42,272 nucleotides of DNA from an uncultured Bacteroidales bacterium (GTDB taxonomy: Bacteria > Bacteroidota > Bacteroidia > Bacteroidales > P3). Under the pieces are notes generated by a model that was not told where the DNA came from, did not search any database, and saw only the letters and a list, made by a program, of their open reading frames with translations. The position numbers were made by a program, and so were the translations under genes. The DNA lies in contig CAMIVE010000012.1 in NCBI GenBank assembly GCA_946401725.1, positions 1 to 42,272 on the forward strand. Direction: 5' to 3'. How positions within the stretch are numbered: the first letter of the stretch is position 1; each line of letters starts with the position of its first letter. Positions 1 to 9,433 of this stretch are shown here, in pieces.

Positions 1-27
1 GGTATCAAGTATGCATCATAACCCGTC

Positions 28-3000
28 ATGGAAGACCGTTCATCTCTTGGAAAAATAGCAGATGCCTTGCTGAAACACGCTTGTCTGCTGGTTTTCGTGT
101 TTTGTTTCACGGCGGCATGGAGCCAGTCGATCACTATGCCCTCCTCCGGCCTCCAGACGCATACCTTACAAGCCAACACGACTTATCATCTGCTCGACCC
201 CGGTGGCAACGGCAATTATTCCAACCATTGCTCCGGTGCGGTACAGCTGATCGCCGCCAACGGTGCCTCCATCCATATCACCGGTTCCTACAACACCGAG
301 ACCAACTACGACAAAATCTATATCTACAACGGCACCTATGAAGGCAACGACCTGATGGGCACCTATTCCGGCAACTCATCCCTCAACATCTACTGCAATT
401 CCGGCATGGCTTATGTCATGTTCACTTCCGACGGTTCTGTCACCCGCTCCGGTTTCAACCTCACCATCACCATCTGCGATTCCAGCAGCAACTGGATGCA
501 GCAGGTGGTCTCCAACGTCACCGACAGCGGTACCGTCATCTCGTGGACCGACCCCCAGTCCTCCATTTCCCAGTGGACGGTCCGTTACGGCACCAACAGC
601 AGCAACCTCAACCATAGCATTCATACCACCGTTCCGCAGGTCACCCTTACCGGACTCGAGGAATACACCAACTACTACTACCGCATCTACCGCAACAACG
701 GCAACAGCTCCTCCCCCTGTTACACGCGCACCTATCAGTTCACCACCCCTTGCAACGATGATGGTTCTGTCTGCATCAACCATGCCAACCTCAACCCCTG
801 CCATGTAAGCGGCCATTACGGCACCGTCTCCAACCCCGATATCTACACCGGAATCATCAACAACGGCAGCAGCAGCAACACCTCGCGCCACACCATCCAT
901 ACCAACCTCTCGGAATACGATCCCCGCACCGGCAACCAACTCAAGACGGTGCCACCGGGCTTCGATGCCTCGGTGCGGTTGGGCAACTGGCAGACCGGTG
1001 CCCTCGAAGAGAGCATCACCTATGAATACCATGTCGACACACTCAAAAGCGACTTGCTTATCATGAAATACGCCGCCGTGCTGGAAGACCCCAACCACGA
1101 CGCAGACGAGCAGCCGCGCTTCTCGTTCCAAATCCTGGATTCCAACAACGCAGAAATCGACCATTCCTGCTATTCCGCCAATTTCGTCTCCAATGTCAAC
1201 CTCGGCTGGCATTCCTACGGCAACACGCTATGGAAGGATTGGACCACCGTAGGTATCGACCTCACCCCCCTGCACGGACAAACCATCTATATCAAACTCG
1301 CTACTTTCGACTGCTCGTTGGGCGGACACTACGGCTATGCCTATTTCGTCTTCGACTGCACCCATAAAAACCTCTCCTCCTCCAATTGCGGCAACGTGGT
1401 GGAGAATACCTTCACCGCACCCGACGGATTTGCCTACAACTGGTACCGCTCCGACGCTCCCGCAACGAGCCTCTCCACAGCCCAGTCGCTCCACGTCACC
1501 CAGGCAGGTGACTATATCTGCAACATGCAGTTCATCGGTGCTCCTGCGGGAGTCTCCTGCTCTTTCGACCTCCATGCCTATGCCGGCGAGCGCTACCCCA
1601 TGGCCGCATTCTCCTGGACGGAACTCGACAGCACCGGTTGCAACGTCCTCCTGCAGTTGCTCAACAACAGTGTCATCTGTAATGACGCAGCCCACCAGCA
1701 GCCCACTGCCATGCCTTGCGAGAGTTACCAGTGGTTCTTCGACGACGGCACCAGTTCGACGGATCCCAATCCGCAACATGTATTCACCCCTGGACTGCAT
1801 ACCGTCACCCTCGTGGCGGAACTCAGCAATGGTACCTGCTCCGACACCCTGCTGCAGCAGGTGTTCATCTCCAGTCCCTGCACCATCTACGACACGATCG
1901 ATGCCTCCATCTGCGAAGGCGACAGCTATACTCTTTTCGATACCGTGCTCACCACCGAAGGCACCTACGTGCGCGATAGCGGCTACGTGCACCGCACGCT
2001 CCGCCTCGTCGTTTCACCCACCTCCGCATCGACTATCGACACCACCCTTGTCGAAAACAACTTGCCGCTGTCGGCTGCCGGGATGGAATTCAACGACACG
2101 GTCAGCAACTACCCCGTCCATCTGGTTAACCAATACGGATGCGACAGCACCGTCACCGTCACACTCCACATCTGGCGCAACGTCACCGCCACCGCCGACA
2201 GCGTGCTCTGCGAAAACAACGCGCCGCTGCTCTGGAACGGCGTAACCTTCGTTGCTTCGAAATCCCAGACCGTGACGCTTCCGGGAGCCGAATGGCACGG
2301 TGCCGACAGCATCCTGACCATGCATGTCACCATCCTTGAGAACACCACGCTCGTCCGGCACGACACCGTAGTCGAAAACAGCCTGCCCATATCGCTCGCC
2401 GGTCTCACCTTCCACGACACCCAGAACGACACCGTCTGGATCATCCCCAATGCCGCCGGCTGCGACAGCATCATCAACTACAGCCTCCATGTCTGGCACA
2501 ACGTCACCGCTGAAGCCGACAGCACCATCTGCGAGAACAGCCTACCGCTCCTCTGGAACGGCCACTCCTTCAGCGACACTGATACCGTGACCGTCAATCT
2601 CGCCACCGTAGGCATCCATGGCTTCCACGGGGAGGACTCCACACTCACCATGCGGCTCCACGTGCTGCGCAACAGCCAACTTGTGCAAAACGACACCCTC
2701 GTCGAGAACGCCCTGCCCGTCTCTCTGGCGGGCTGCACCTTCCACCACGCCGTAGCCGACACCTCATGGATTGTTCCCAACGCCGCCGGCTGCGACAGCC
2801 TTGTCTCCTACAGCCTGCATGTATGGAACAATATCTCCGCTGCCGCCGACAGCGCCCTCTGCCGGAACAACGCCCCGCTGGTATGGAACGGTGTCACCTT
2901 CGATTCCTCTGGCACCTTTACCGTCACCCTCGCCGCCGCCGAACGGCATGGTGCCGACAGCATCCTCACCCTGCATGTCACCATCCTTGAGAACTCCGCG

Positions 3001-4608
3001 CTCGAATGGCACGACACCGTGGTCGAGAACAGCCTGCCCGTCTTTGTAGGCGGCATCACCTTTGTCGACAGCCACGCCGACACCAACTGGATTATCTCCA
3101 ATGCCGCCGGCTGCGACAGCTCCATCACCTACAGCCTACACGTATGGCACAACGTCACCGCTGAAGCCGACAGTACCATCTGCGAGAACAGCCTGCCGCT
3201 CCTCTGGAACGGCCACTCCTTCAACGACGCCGACACCGTGAGCGTCAACCTCGCCACGGTGAGCATCCACGCCCGCCACGGGGAGGACTCCACACTCACC
3301 ATGCGGCTCCACGTGCTGCGCAACAGCCAGTACACACAATCCGATACCGTCGTCGAGAACAGCCTGCCTGTCTCGTTGGCCGGCTGCACCTTCCACCATG
3401 CCGTGACAGACACCGCATGGGTGATTCCCAACGCCGTCGGATGCGACAGCACCATCCATTATTCGCTCCATGTATGGAACAACTACCACCACGCTTTCGA
3501 TAGCACCATCTGCGACAATATGCTGCCCCTGCTTTGGTGCGACACCCTCTTCCTGTCACAGGGGTCCAAGCAACTCTTCTACCAGTCTGTCCATGGTGCC
3601 GACAGCATCGTGGACCTCTCGCTGACAGTCCATCCCACCTATGAAGTCTACGACACAGCCGTCATCTGCCACGGTGACACCGGTGTCTACGGCGTCACTA
3701 CCGCCGGCAATCAAGACATCGCGTTGTCAACCCGCTACGGATGCGACAGCCTGCTCCATCTCACCGTCATTGTCAAACCCGTCTACCACTTCCATTTCTA
3801 CGACACCATCTGCGACAACCAGCACATCATGTTCGACAGCCACGAAGTCAATACGCCCGGCCATCAGGAGGTACTCCATCAGACCGTCGACGGATGCGAC
3901 AGTTTGCTGAAACTCGACCTGGTGGTACGACCCACCAGCAGGGCCTACACCCATGCCGTAGTCTGCGACGGCGTACCCTACACCTGGGAAAACGGCGTCA
4001 CCTACTACCAGTCCACCTACGAACCTACCCTCACCTACACCAACAGCGTAGGTTGCGACTCGCTACTGCGCCTTATCCTCGACCTCGACAGCGGATTCCA
4101 TGCCGAGATGAAGATCACGCCCGAAATGGTGAGCTATACTAACCCGGAAGTACGATTGTCCGATGTCTCACCCAGCCGCCATCGTGTGTGGTACTACAAC
4201 GACCATACCGACTCAAACCGCGTGGTGTCGTTCGACTATCCCCTCGACAAGGATTCCATCCCCGTGCTTATGGTAGCCTACAGCCAGATTGGATGCATCG
4301 ACAGCGCATGGGGAGTCATCCATGTCGACCGTGGCATCCTCTGGGCACCCAATGTCTTTACACCCGACGAACCCACCAACAACCGTTTCTTCATCCCCTC
4401 CAACGAACTGCAGAGCGGCGAGATATGGATATACGACCGCAAGGGTTTGTTCATCACCCATTTCGACGCCCTTACCGGCTCATGGGACGGCACCTACCAG
4501 GGGCGCCCCTGCCCGCAGGACACCTACGTCTGGGTGATGCGCTACACCACCAAGGCCAAGCCCCGCAACACCCAGCAGGCCAAAGGCACTGTAACGCTGC
4601 TGAGGTAA
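28..4608 (+). CDS. Giant T9SS-secreted repeat adhesin (type B sorting domain)
   Basis: The 1526-residue product starts with a hydrophobic signal peptide ending near AAWSQS. A CUB-like region follows (residues ~35-150), then a fibronectin III-like segment (~155-240), a jelly-roll-like region with a PKD-like module (FDDGTSSTDPNPQHVF, ~570-610), and a long tandem array of cysteine-containing repeats from ~675 to ~1350 built around ADSxxCENxxPLLWNG and AAGCDSxxxYSLHVW. The last ~90 residues (APNVFTPDEP, WIYDRKG, WDGTYQG, GTVTLLR) match the gliding-motility-associated C-terminal domain, a type B T9SS sorting signal. I infer a cell-surface or released adhesin exported by Sec and then T9SS. The usual NGDGxND in the sorting domain is replaced by DEPTNN. 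A strong terminator follows. The upstream promoter is outside or too close to the window edge to judge. Confidence 0.9.
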   Translation: MEDRSSLGKIADALLKHACLLVFVFCFTAAWSQSITMPSSGLQTHTLQANTTYHLLDPGGNGNYSNHCSGAVQLIAANGASIHITGSYNTETNYDKIYIYNGTYEGNDLMGTYSGNSSLNIYCNSGMAYVMFTSDGSVTRSGFNLTITICDSSSNWMQQVVSNVTDSGTVISWTDPQSSISQWTVRYGTNSSNLNHSIHTTVPQVTLTGLEEYTNYYYRIYRNNGNSSSPCYTRTYQFTTPCNDDGSVCINHANLNPCHVSGHYGTVSNPDIYTGIINNGSSSNTSRHTIHTNLSEYDPRTGNQLKTVPPGFDASVRLGNWQTGALEESITYEYHVDTLKSDLLIMKYAAVLEDPNHDADEQPRFSFQILDSNNAEIDHSCYSANFVSNVNLGWHSYGNTLWKDWTTVGIDLTPLHGQTIYIKLATFDCSLGGHYGYAYFVFDCTHKNLSSSNCGNVVENTFTAPDGFAYNWYRSDAPATSLSTAQSLHVTQAGDYICNMQFIGAPAGVSCSFDLHAYAGERYPMAAFSWTELDSTGCNVLLQLLNNSVICNDAAHQQPTAMPCESYQWFFDDGTSSTDPNPQHVFTPGLHTVTLVAELSNGTCSDTLLQQVFISSPCTIYDTIDASICEGDSYTLFDTVLTTEGTYVRDSGYVHRTLRLVVSPTSASTIDTTLVENNLPLSAAGMEFNDTVSNYPVHLVNQYGCDSTVTVTLHIWRNVTATADSVLCENNAPLLWNGVTFVASKSQTVTLPGAEWHGADSILTMHVTILENTTLVRHDTVVENSLPISLAGLTFHDTQNDTVWIIPNAAGCDSIINYSLHVWHNVTAEADSTICENSLPLLWNGHSFSDTDTVTVNLATVGIHGFHGEDSTLTMRLHVLRNSQLVQNDTLVENALPVSLAGCTFHHAVADTSWIVPNAAGCDSLVSYSLHVWNNISAAADSALCRNNAPLVWNGVTFDSSGTFTVTLAAAERHGADSILTLHVTILENSALEWHDTVVENSLPVFVGGITFVDSHADTNWIISNAAGCDSSITYSLHVWHNVTAEADSTICENSLPLLWNGHSFNDADTVSVNLATVSIHARHGEDSTLTMRLHVLRNSQYTQSDTVVENSLPVSLAGCTFHHAVTDTAWVIPNAVGCDSTIHYSLHVWNNYHHAFDSTICDNMLPLLWCDTLFLSQGSKQLFYQSVHGADSIVDLSLTVHPTYEVYDTAVICHGDTGVYGVTTAGNQDIALSTRYGCDSLLHLTVIVKPVYHFHFYDTICDNQHIMFDSHEVNTPGHQEVLHQTVDGCDSLLKLDLVVRPTSRAYTHAVVCDGVPYTWENGVTYYQSTYEPTLTYTNSVGCDSLLRLILDLDSGFHAEMKITPEMVSYTNPEVRLSDVSPSRHRVWYYNDHTDSNRVVSFDYPLDKDSIPVLMVAYSQIGCIDSAWGVIHVDRGILWAPNVFTPDEPTNNRFFIPSNELQSGEIWIYDRKGLFITHFDALTGSWDGTYQGRPCPQDTYVWVMRYTTKAKPRNTQQAKGTVTLLR

Positions 4609-4620
4609 AATTACAAAAAA

Positions 4621-4646
4621 AACACCGCCTCATCCGAGGCGGTGTT
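4621..4646. terminator. Bidirectional rho-independent terminator
   Basis: A perfect 11-bp stem (AACACCGCCTC pairs with GAGGCGGTGTT) with a 4-nt loop is flanked by an A-run on the left and a T-run on the right. It can therefore end transcription of both the adhesin (+) and the convergent lipoprotein gene (-). Confidence 0.93.
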
Positions 4647-4670
4647 TTTTTCAATCAATGAAATGAATGA

Positions 4671-5393
4671 TTATTTCATTTTGGGAGTAGCATCCTTAAC
4701 CTTCACAGGGATGATCGAAGCACCCTTGGAGGCACCGTTGCTGATCTTGACATTGTCGAGGCAGAGGAAGTAGCAGTCTTCGCTGACGTGACGGAAAGCG
4801 ATGCAAACATCCTGTCCTTTGTACTGATCAAGGTTGAACGAGCGGGTAGCATAGCCATCAGCAGGTTGAGCAGAACCACTGGCAGCAGTAATAACAGCAT
4901 TGGTAACTTGTTCGTTAACCAGCGTGCCCAGCGGGGTGAAAGCACCGTTTTCAAGCGTACCAACCATGCAGTAGTATGAGTCGGGATATTCCGCCTGGAA
5001 GCTGGCGATAGCGTAGGTCAGCGTGTATCCACCTGCACCAGGGATATGGATGGTAGGAGTAACCAGATAGTTGTCCGAGCTCAGAGCACCCATGTTATTG
5101 ACAAAAGAAGGAGACACCATGCATTCAGTGCCATCAACACCCTCGGGTGAAGAGAAATAAGTCGTGGAAACAGTCCAGTTTACGCCGTCGCCGTCAGCAT
5201 CGATCAGTGTCCAAGCCGAAGGAAGACCGTTGTCGAATGATTCGTCCAAGAGAACGGGATCACCGGTTTCGGTGTTGTTTCCGCCACCGCCGTTGCCACC
5301 GTTGTTTTCTTCTTCGTCATCGCCGCAAGCGATGAACATGGTGGTTCCAAGGACTAAAGTAGCCAATGCAAAAAATCTGAATACTTTTTTCAT
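4671..5393 (-). CDS. Choice-of-anchor J / cleaved-adhesin domain lipoprotein
   Basis: The product has 240 residues. I chose the ATG giving MKKVFRFFALATLVLG because it begins a lipoprotein signal peptide with lipobox FIAC and the lipid-modified Cys at residue 23; a longer frame upstream is only untranslated leader. The mature protein opens with an acidic Gly/Asn linker, then one jelly-roll domain (DESFDNGLPSAWTLIDADGD ... SPSFVN ... DNYLVTP ... CIAFRHVSEDCYFLCLDNV) typical of the cleaved adhesin/choice-of-anchor J family found in Bacteroidota surface proteins and gingipains. No enzymatic residues are recognised; it is probably surface binding. The gene is monocistronic, with its own promoter and the shared terminator at its 3' end. 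Confidence 0.85.
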   Translation of the reverse strand: MKKVFRFFALATLVLGTTMFIACGDDEEENNGGNGGGGNNTETGDPVLLDESFDNGLPSAWTLIDADGDGVNWTVSTTYFSSPEGVDGTECMVSPSFVNNMGALSSDNYLVTPTIHIPGAGGYTLTYAIASFQAEYPDSYYCMVGTLENGAFTPLGTLVNEQVTNAVITAASGSAQPADGYATRSFNLDQYKGQDVCIAFRHVSEDCYFLCLDNVKISNGASKGASIIPVKVKDATPKMK

Positions 5394-5455
5394 AATGTTG
5401 ATTTTTAAATGTTTAGTTAATAATAATTTCAATTTGATTATTTCAAAACAATATG

Positions 5456-5486
5456 CAAATATACACTTTTTTCTGAAATAACGAAA
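5456..5486 (-). promoter_or_regulatory. Bacteroidota promoter of the anchor J lipoprotein gene
   Basis: On the minus strand TATATTTG (5463-5456) fits the -7 consensus TAnnTTTG. A TTTC 19 nt upstream (5486-5483) is an imperfect -33 element. The whole 5394-5745 gap (352 bp) is AT-rich and appears to hold only this promoter, the divergent one for the next gene and their leaders. Confidence 0.65.
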
Positions 5487-5638
5487 CACAATGCTGAAAA
5501 AGTATTTTTTTTATTAACAGTTGTGTTGATAAACATAAAGTATAAATGGAGCGATAATATGGGAGTTACAGTGGAGGTAAAAGCGAGCGTTATGTTACAC
5601 TTTACGATTCCGACATTAGTAAAAAAAATAACAAACCC

Positions 5639-5668
5639 TTTCTTTTTTAAAAAAAAAATGTAATTTTG
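5639..5668 (+). promoter_or_regulatory. Bacteroidota promoter of the T9SS thioredoxin-like gene
   Basis: TAATTTTG at 5661-5668 matches TAnnTTTG. TTTC at 5639-5642 with 18-nt spacing is a weak -33 element. It leaves a leader of roughly 70 nt before the ATG. Confidence 0.65.
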
Positions 5669-5745
5669 CAGTTGGAAAATAATGCACAAATAATTATTAA
5701 TTAAAAACCGAAGAGTCTGATGGTCAATAACAAGACACCAATTTA

Positions 5746-7344
5746 ATGAAAAAAATATTATTAGTTGCATTGGCACTCACACTGGGTTTTGCCGCTAACG
5801 CCCAGTGGGAAAGAGCCAAAAAAGTAGCCACCAAGGGTGCCACCAAGGATCTGCCCGTATGGAGCCAAATCCACACACCTTTCAGCACAACCGACATCTA
5901 CGGCAACGCAGTGAATGTCGCCGATACGCTTGCCGCCGGCAAGTACGTCGTGGTCGACTACTCCGCCACCTGGTGCGGTCCCTGCTACCGTTTCCACAAC
6001 TCCAAAGTGCTCGAAGCTATCCACAACCAGATGTCCAACGTCTGCGTTCTCTGGGTTGAAGCCGACAACAGCACCACGCTGAACGACATCTACGGCACCG
6101 GCAGCAACACCCAGGGCGACTGGACCCACTACAGCGATGGTGATTCTGTTTCCTACCGTATCATTGACTGCGCTTCCTGCGAAAGCATGATCGATCCCAC
6201 CGGCTATGTACCCGCTGTCTACTTCGTCACCCCCAGCGGCTACTACTGCCATATCTACGGTGAGGACTGGGGCGTATACATCGACCAGCCTGCTTCCGAA
6301 GCCATCTCCAACATCACAAACCTCATCAACACCTCCCCCCAGCCGGGTGTGGCTCCCGTTATCGATATCCAGGGTCCCACCACCGTTATCAACGGCAGCC
6401 AGGCGACCTTCACTGCCAACATCGTCAGTGTTGACGAGGTGACCAACATCAGCTGGTCCGCCACCGGCGCTACCACCACCAGCGGCAGCGGCAACACCTT
6501 CACCACCGGTTGGACCACCGATGGCGACTATACCGTGACCCTCACCGTGACCAACACCACCGGCACCACCACCAAAACCATCAACATCCATGTCTTCAGC
6601 TGGAACTGGGGCAACACCATGAGCTATGGTGTGAATATCAGCGATGACAACGCCATGGCAGGCTTCCGCGGCAACAGTGGATCCACCAGCACATGGGGTG
6701 CCATGTTCCCCGCCCAGTTCATGAGCGGCCGTCAATATCTGAACAGCGTCACATTCTATGCTGTGGGAACCATGAACTACACCGTCACCGTCTACCAGGG
6801 TGGTGAAACAGCTCCTGAGACCCAGATCTACACCCGCACCATGAAAGGCAACGGCGAAGGCTGGCAGACCATCAACTGCAGCGGTGCTGTTCCGCTGGAT
6901 CAGACCAAAAACCTCTGGATTGCCCTTACCGCTCCTCACGCAGCAGGCTATGTCATGAGCACTTATGTCAACGAGACTCAGGACGACTACTATTACTGCG
7001 GCGATCCCAACGGCAGCTGGGCTTACCTCAGCGAATGGCGCACCATGCCCTCCATGGGTTACAATGTAACTTGGGCCCTCAAGGCCACTACCGGCAACAC
7101 CCCCAGCGTGGCTATCGACGAAGTCGAGAACGGCAACATCAACCTCTACCCCAACCCCACCACGGGCATGGTCAACATCGAGGCTGAGAACTTCGTGAAC
7201 GCCACCGTCATCGACATGGCCGGCCGCGTCGTCATGACCACCGAAGCCACCACCTTTGACATGAGCAACCTCACCAACGGTGTCTACACGGTCCGCATCA
7301 ACACGGTCAACGGCACCGCCACCCAGAAGATTGTCAAGAAATAA
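5746..7344 (+). CDS. Secreted thioredoxin-like protein with PKD domain and T9SS type A sorting domain
   Basis: The 532-residue product has a signal peptide (cleavage near AANAQ, residue 20). A thioredoxin-fold domain carries the active-site motif WCGPC (Cys77 and Cys80) after YVVVDYSAT. A PKD-like beta domain (~205-290, GPTTVINGSQATFTAN) and a jelly-roll-like domain (~290-445) follow. The last ~75 residues (NLYPNPTTGMVNIEA, VIDMAGRVV, GVYTVRI, QKIVKK) are a type A T9SS sorting domain. Known relatives are Omp28-like or thioredoxin-family surface proteins. I infer outer-surface delivery with a redox-competent CxxC pair. It has its own promoter and a strong terminator. Whether it reduces, oxidises or only binds cannot be told from sequence. 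Confidence 0.87.
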   Translation: MKKILLVALALTLGFAANAQWERAKKVATKGATKDLPVWSQIHTPFSTTDIYGNAVNVADTLAAGKYVVVDYSATWCGPCYRFHNSKVLEAIHNQMSNVCVLWVEADNSTTLNDIYGTGSNTQGDWTHYSDGDSVSYRIIDCASCESMIDPTGYVPAVYFVTPSGYYCHIYGEDWGVYIDQPASEAISNITNLINTSPQPGVAPVIDIQGPTTVINGSQATFTANIVSVDEVTNISWSATGATTTSGSGNTFTTGWTTDGDYTVTLTVTNTTGTTTKTINIHVFSWNWGNTMSYGVNISDDNAMAGFRGNSGSTSTWGAMFPAQFMSGRQYLNSVTFYAVGTMNYTVTVYQGGETAPETQIYTRTMKGNGEGWQTINCSGAVPLDQTKNLWIALTAPHAAGYVMSTYVNETQDDYYYCGDPNGSWAYLSEWRTMPSMGYNVTWALKATTGNTPSVAIDEVENGNINLYPNPTTGMVNIEAENFVNATVIDMAGRVVMTTEATTFDMSNLTNGVYTVRINTVNGTATQKIVKK

Positions 7345-7368
7345 ATTGACTCTCATCCCATAAAAAAA

Positions 7369-7388
7369 GCCTCCGCAGTCGCGGAGGC
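7369..7388. terminator. Bidirectional rho-independent terminator
   Basis: GCCTCCGC pairs perfectly with GCGGAGGC around an AGTC loop, with seven A before and nine T after. It serves the thioredoxin-like gene on + and the nucleotidyltransferase gene on -. Confidence 0.93.
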
Positions 7389-7406
7389 TTTTTTTTTGAT
7401 CTAAGT

Positions 7407-8438
7407 CTATAGATGCTGCTTGACGGCGTTTGCCACATTGCGGGCATAGAACCTTTTGAACATCGACTGGCCATAGATGGCTCGATACTGGCGGCCGAAA
7501 CGAAGGTACTTCCCGCTGCGCCGCGCCACACGTACCAGCGCCCAACGGTGCCGCTCAGGACACTGAAGATAGAGGCGTTCAAAATCCTTGTTCTCCAAAC
7601 GCTTCCGAGCACAGATATCTGTCAAAGGGATTCCTTTCAATCCAAACAATTCGACACAGTACTGCGTCAGCAGTTCGATAAAGACTGCGACGTCCGTACC
7701 TGCCGCCAAACGGCGCAAAGCTGCAAAGTCAAATCCGGGTGATGTCACCAACAGACTCCAGTCCGCCAAATCGCGCATGCGCACAGGTTCATGGAAAAAC
7801 ACCGCATGGTATTCCATGTGCTTGGCAAGGAAGAACGCCTCCTGCCAAGACGGCAAAGCATGCAGCGTCGTTCCCTCGATTTCAAAGACCGGTTCGCAAT
7901 CCCATTGCGGGTCGTCATCGTGATATAGCAGACAGTTATGGCATTCGAAATCCACCCCCTGAAAGGAGAAAGATACATGACGCTTGGAATCCTGTTCCAC
8001 GGGGACATGCAATGTCTCCATCAGCACCGCCACCCTAACGGTGTCACTGCCCGTAAAGAGGTCGTTGTCTCCACATTCACGGTGGAGCGGCTCCGGATAG
8101 TGACGCGACAACGAACTGCCTTTGGCCACCACAGCGGGCAACTGCAGCTTGTCATGCAGTACCGTCGCAAAAGCCACCAAGGCTTTCTCACGCCGACGGT
8201 TGTCCTGCTCAATGGTCTTTGTCATGGAAGTGAAGTGGAACAGTACCCTGCGGGAAGGACGCTGCTCCTTGGAAAGCTTCAAGAGCGCATCGTAGAGCAG
8301 TGCTGTCACCGCCTGCTTGCGGGAATCATCGAAAAGACGCTGCCATTCCGCCTCCGCCAGAGGCGGTGTATCAGGCGCCAACGGAGAATCCCCCCCGAAG
8401 AGACCAAAACGTAACAAGTCAGACAGCATCGTATTCAT
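7407..8438 (-). CDS. Uncharacterised nucleotidyltransferase family protein (NTP_transf_5-like)
   Basis: The product has 343 residues. I selected the ATG at 8438 because it overlaps the stop of the upstream glycosyltransferase as ATGA, a translational-coupling junction; a start 15 nt further up is possible. The core motif VVAKGSSLSRHYPEP (~104-117) followed by CGDNDLF (~122-128) resembles the GS and DxD motifs of the nucleotidyltransferase-fold family PF14907, which accompanies surface polysaccharide genes. The rest is alpha-helical. The partner gene suggests a role in glycan or glycoconjugate synthesis. The substrate is unknown. Confidence 0.75.
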   Translation of the reverse strand: MNTMLSDLLRFGLFGGDSPLAPDTPPLAEAEWQRLFDDSRKQAVTALLYDALLKLSKEQRPSRRVLFHFTSMTKTIEQDNRRREKALVAFATVLHDKLQLPAVVAKGSSLSRHYPEPLHRECGDNDLFTGSDTVRVAVLMETLHVPVEQDSKRHVSFSFQGVDFECHNCLLYHDDDPQWDCEPVFEIEGTTLHALPSWQEAFFLAKHMEYHAVFFHEPVRMRDLADWSLLVTSPGFDFAALRRLAAGTDVAVFIELLTQYCVELFGLKGIPLTDICARKRLENKDFERLYLQCPERHRWALVRVARRSGKYLRFGRQYRAIYGQSMFKRFYARNVANAVKQHL

Positions 8439-9364
8439 CGCAACAGACGGCAAGAGGTGGACAAAAGAGCAAGCACCAGCGTATTTTGGAGCAGCCGTTC
8501 CTTAAAAGTGGCGGGTCGGTAGCCTTCCTCCCGCAAACGGTCACGGAAGTCGCGCAGCAAGGTCCATGGGCAGCCTTTGACTGCCAACACCCGCAGATAG
8601 AGGTAACAGTATCGATTGTACAAGTCTTTCAACTGATAGTCCGGGTGACGCACCCCAAACGCAGCAAAAGCAGTGAAGAACGCCTCGATATCGGGCAACC
8701 AGCGTCGACATTGCTCCCTGCTCCACGACCCGGCCGTCACAGAGTGGCGACTGGTCTTGCGGAGATAGGGCCGAAGCCTTTCATTGACATAGACAACCAG
8801 CGCCGCATCCAGCAGACGAAGCACAAAGAGCGAGTCCTCGAGCAACGACCGTCCTTCGGGGTAGCGCAACTCGGGTCGGCATTGCAACAGGGTGCGGCTG
8901 ATAAGATATGTGGTATGGTCCAGACAGCCGCTGCGCGGCACCAGAATCTCGGCAACAGAAGACTGGACAGTTGTACCAGTGGGTTCAAGGTGGTTAGTGT
9001 TATCCGCAACCTCCCTCATCGGTCCTGTGTGGAACAGTTCCGCGTCGTCGGGGAGTGCACGCAATGCCGACAACAAAGCGGCAAAAGCATCGGGATCCAC
9101 ACAGTCGTCGGCATCGAAAAACCAGACGAAGCGTCCCGAGGCAACATCAATTCCCGCATTGCGAGCCACCGAAGCGCCGCCGTGGGGCTGACGGATCAGC
9201 CGCACCCCCTCCTCACGGGAAACCGTCACTGCATCATCCGAGCCATCATCCACCACTACAAACTCCACCTCGTCGAGCAAGTCCCGACGGACATAAAAGG
9301 AAGCCAGACACTGCTCCAGTGCCAACGGGTTGTTGTAGACAGGTATGATGACGGATAAAAGCAC
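8435..9364 (-). CDS. Family 2 glycosyltransferase
   Basis: The product has 309 residues and starts with GTG (reads MLLSVIIPVYNNP). The GT-A fold is clear: SVIIPVYN at the N-terminus, VVDDGSDD at 38-44 (nucleotide-sugar binding), GGASVARNAGI at 62-72 and WFFDADDCVDP at 81-91 (DxD metal site). It probably transfers one sugar to a cell-surface glycan or lipid-linked acceptor in the cytoplasm. It forms a two-gene operon with the nucleotidyltransferase through a 4-bp ATGA overlap. No obvious promoter was seen in the 20 nt between its start and the upstream terminator, so the promoter may overlap that hairpin. Confidence 0.88.
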   Translation of the reverse strand: MLLSVIIPVYNNPLALEQCLASFYVRRDLLDEVEFVVVDDGSDDAVTVSREEGVRLIRQPHGGASVARNAGIDVASGRFVWFFDADDCVDPDAFAALLSALRALPDDAELFHTGPMREVADNTNHLEPTGTTVQSSVAEILVPRSGCLDHTTYLISRTLLQCRPELRYPEGRSLLEDSLFVLRLLDAALVVYVNERLRPYLRKTSRHSVTAGSWSREQCRRWLPDIEAFFTAFAAFGVRHPDYQLKDLYNRYCYLYLRVLAVKGCPWTLLRDFRDRLREEGYRPATFKERLLQNTLVLALLSTSCRLLR

Positions 9365-9384
9365 AACCGACAGCTAATAAAAAA

Positions 9385-9411
9385 TGGGTTGCGGTCGCAG
9401 ACCGCAACCCA
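9385..9411 (-). terminator. Rho-independent terminator of the dipeptidase gene
   Basis: A 12-bp perfect stem (TGGGTTGCGGTC with GACCGCAACCCA) around a 3-nt loop. On the minus strand it is followed by a run of six T. It lies 22 bp after the dipeptidase stop codon. Confidence 0.92.
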
Positions 9412-9433
9412 ATAATTATGAAAACAAGAATAA

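Noticed and set aside
376..1992. Long antisense frames opposite the adhesin
   Set aside because: They result from strongly biased third positions in the adhesin gene; the sense protein has clear domains throughout.
5761..7545. A 594-codon open frame antisense to the T9SS thioredoxin-like gene
   Set aside because: It is a codon-bias shadow: low-complexity Gly/Val/Asp sequence, no domain, and the sense strand has signal peptide, CGPC motif and sorting domain.
8300..9358. A 352-codon frame opposite the glycosyltransferase
   Set aside because: The minus-strand gene shows all GT-A motifs; the plus frame has none.
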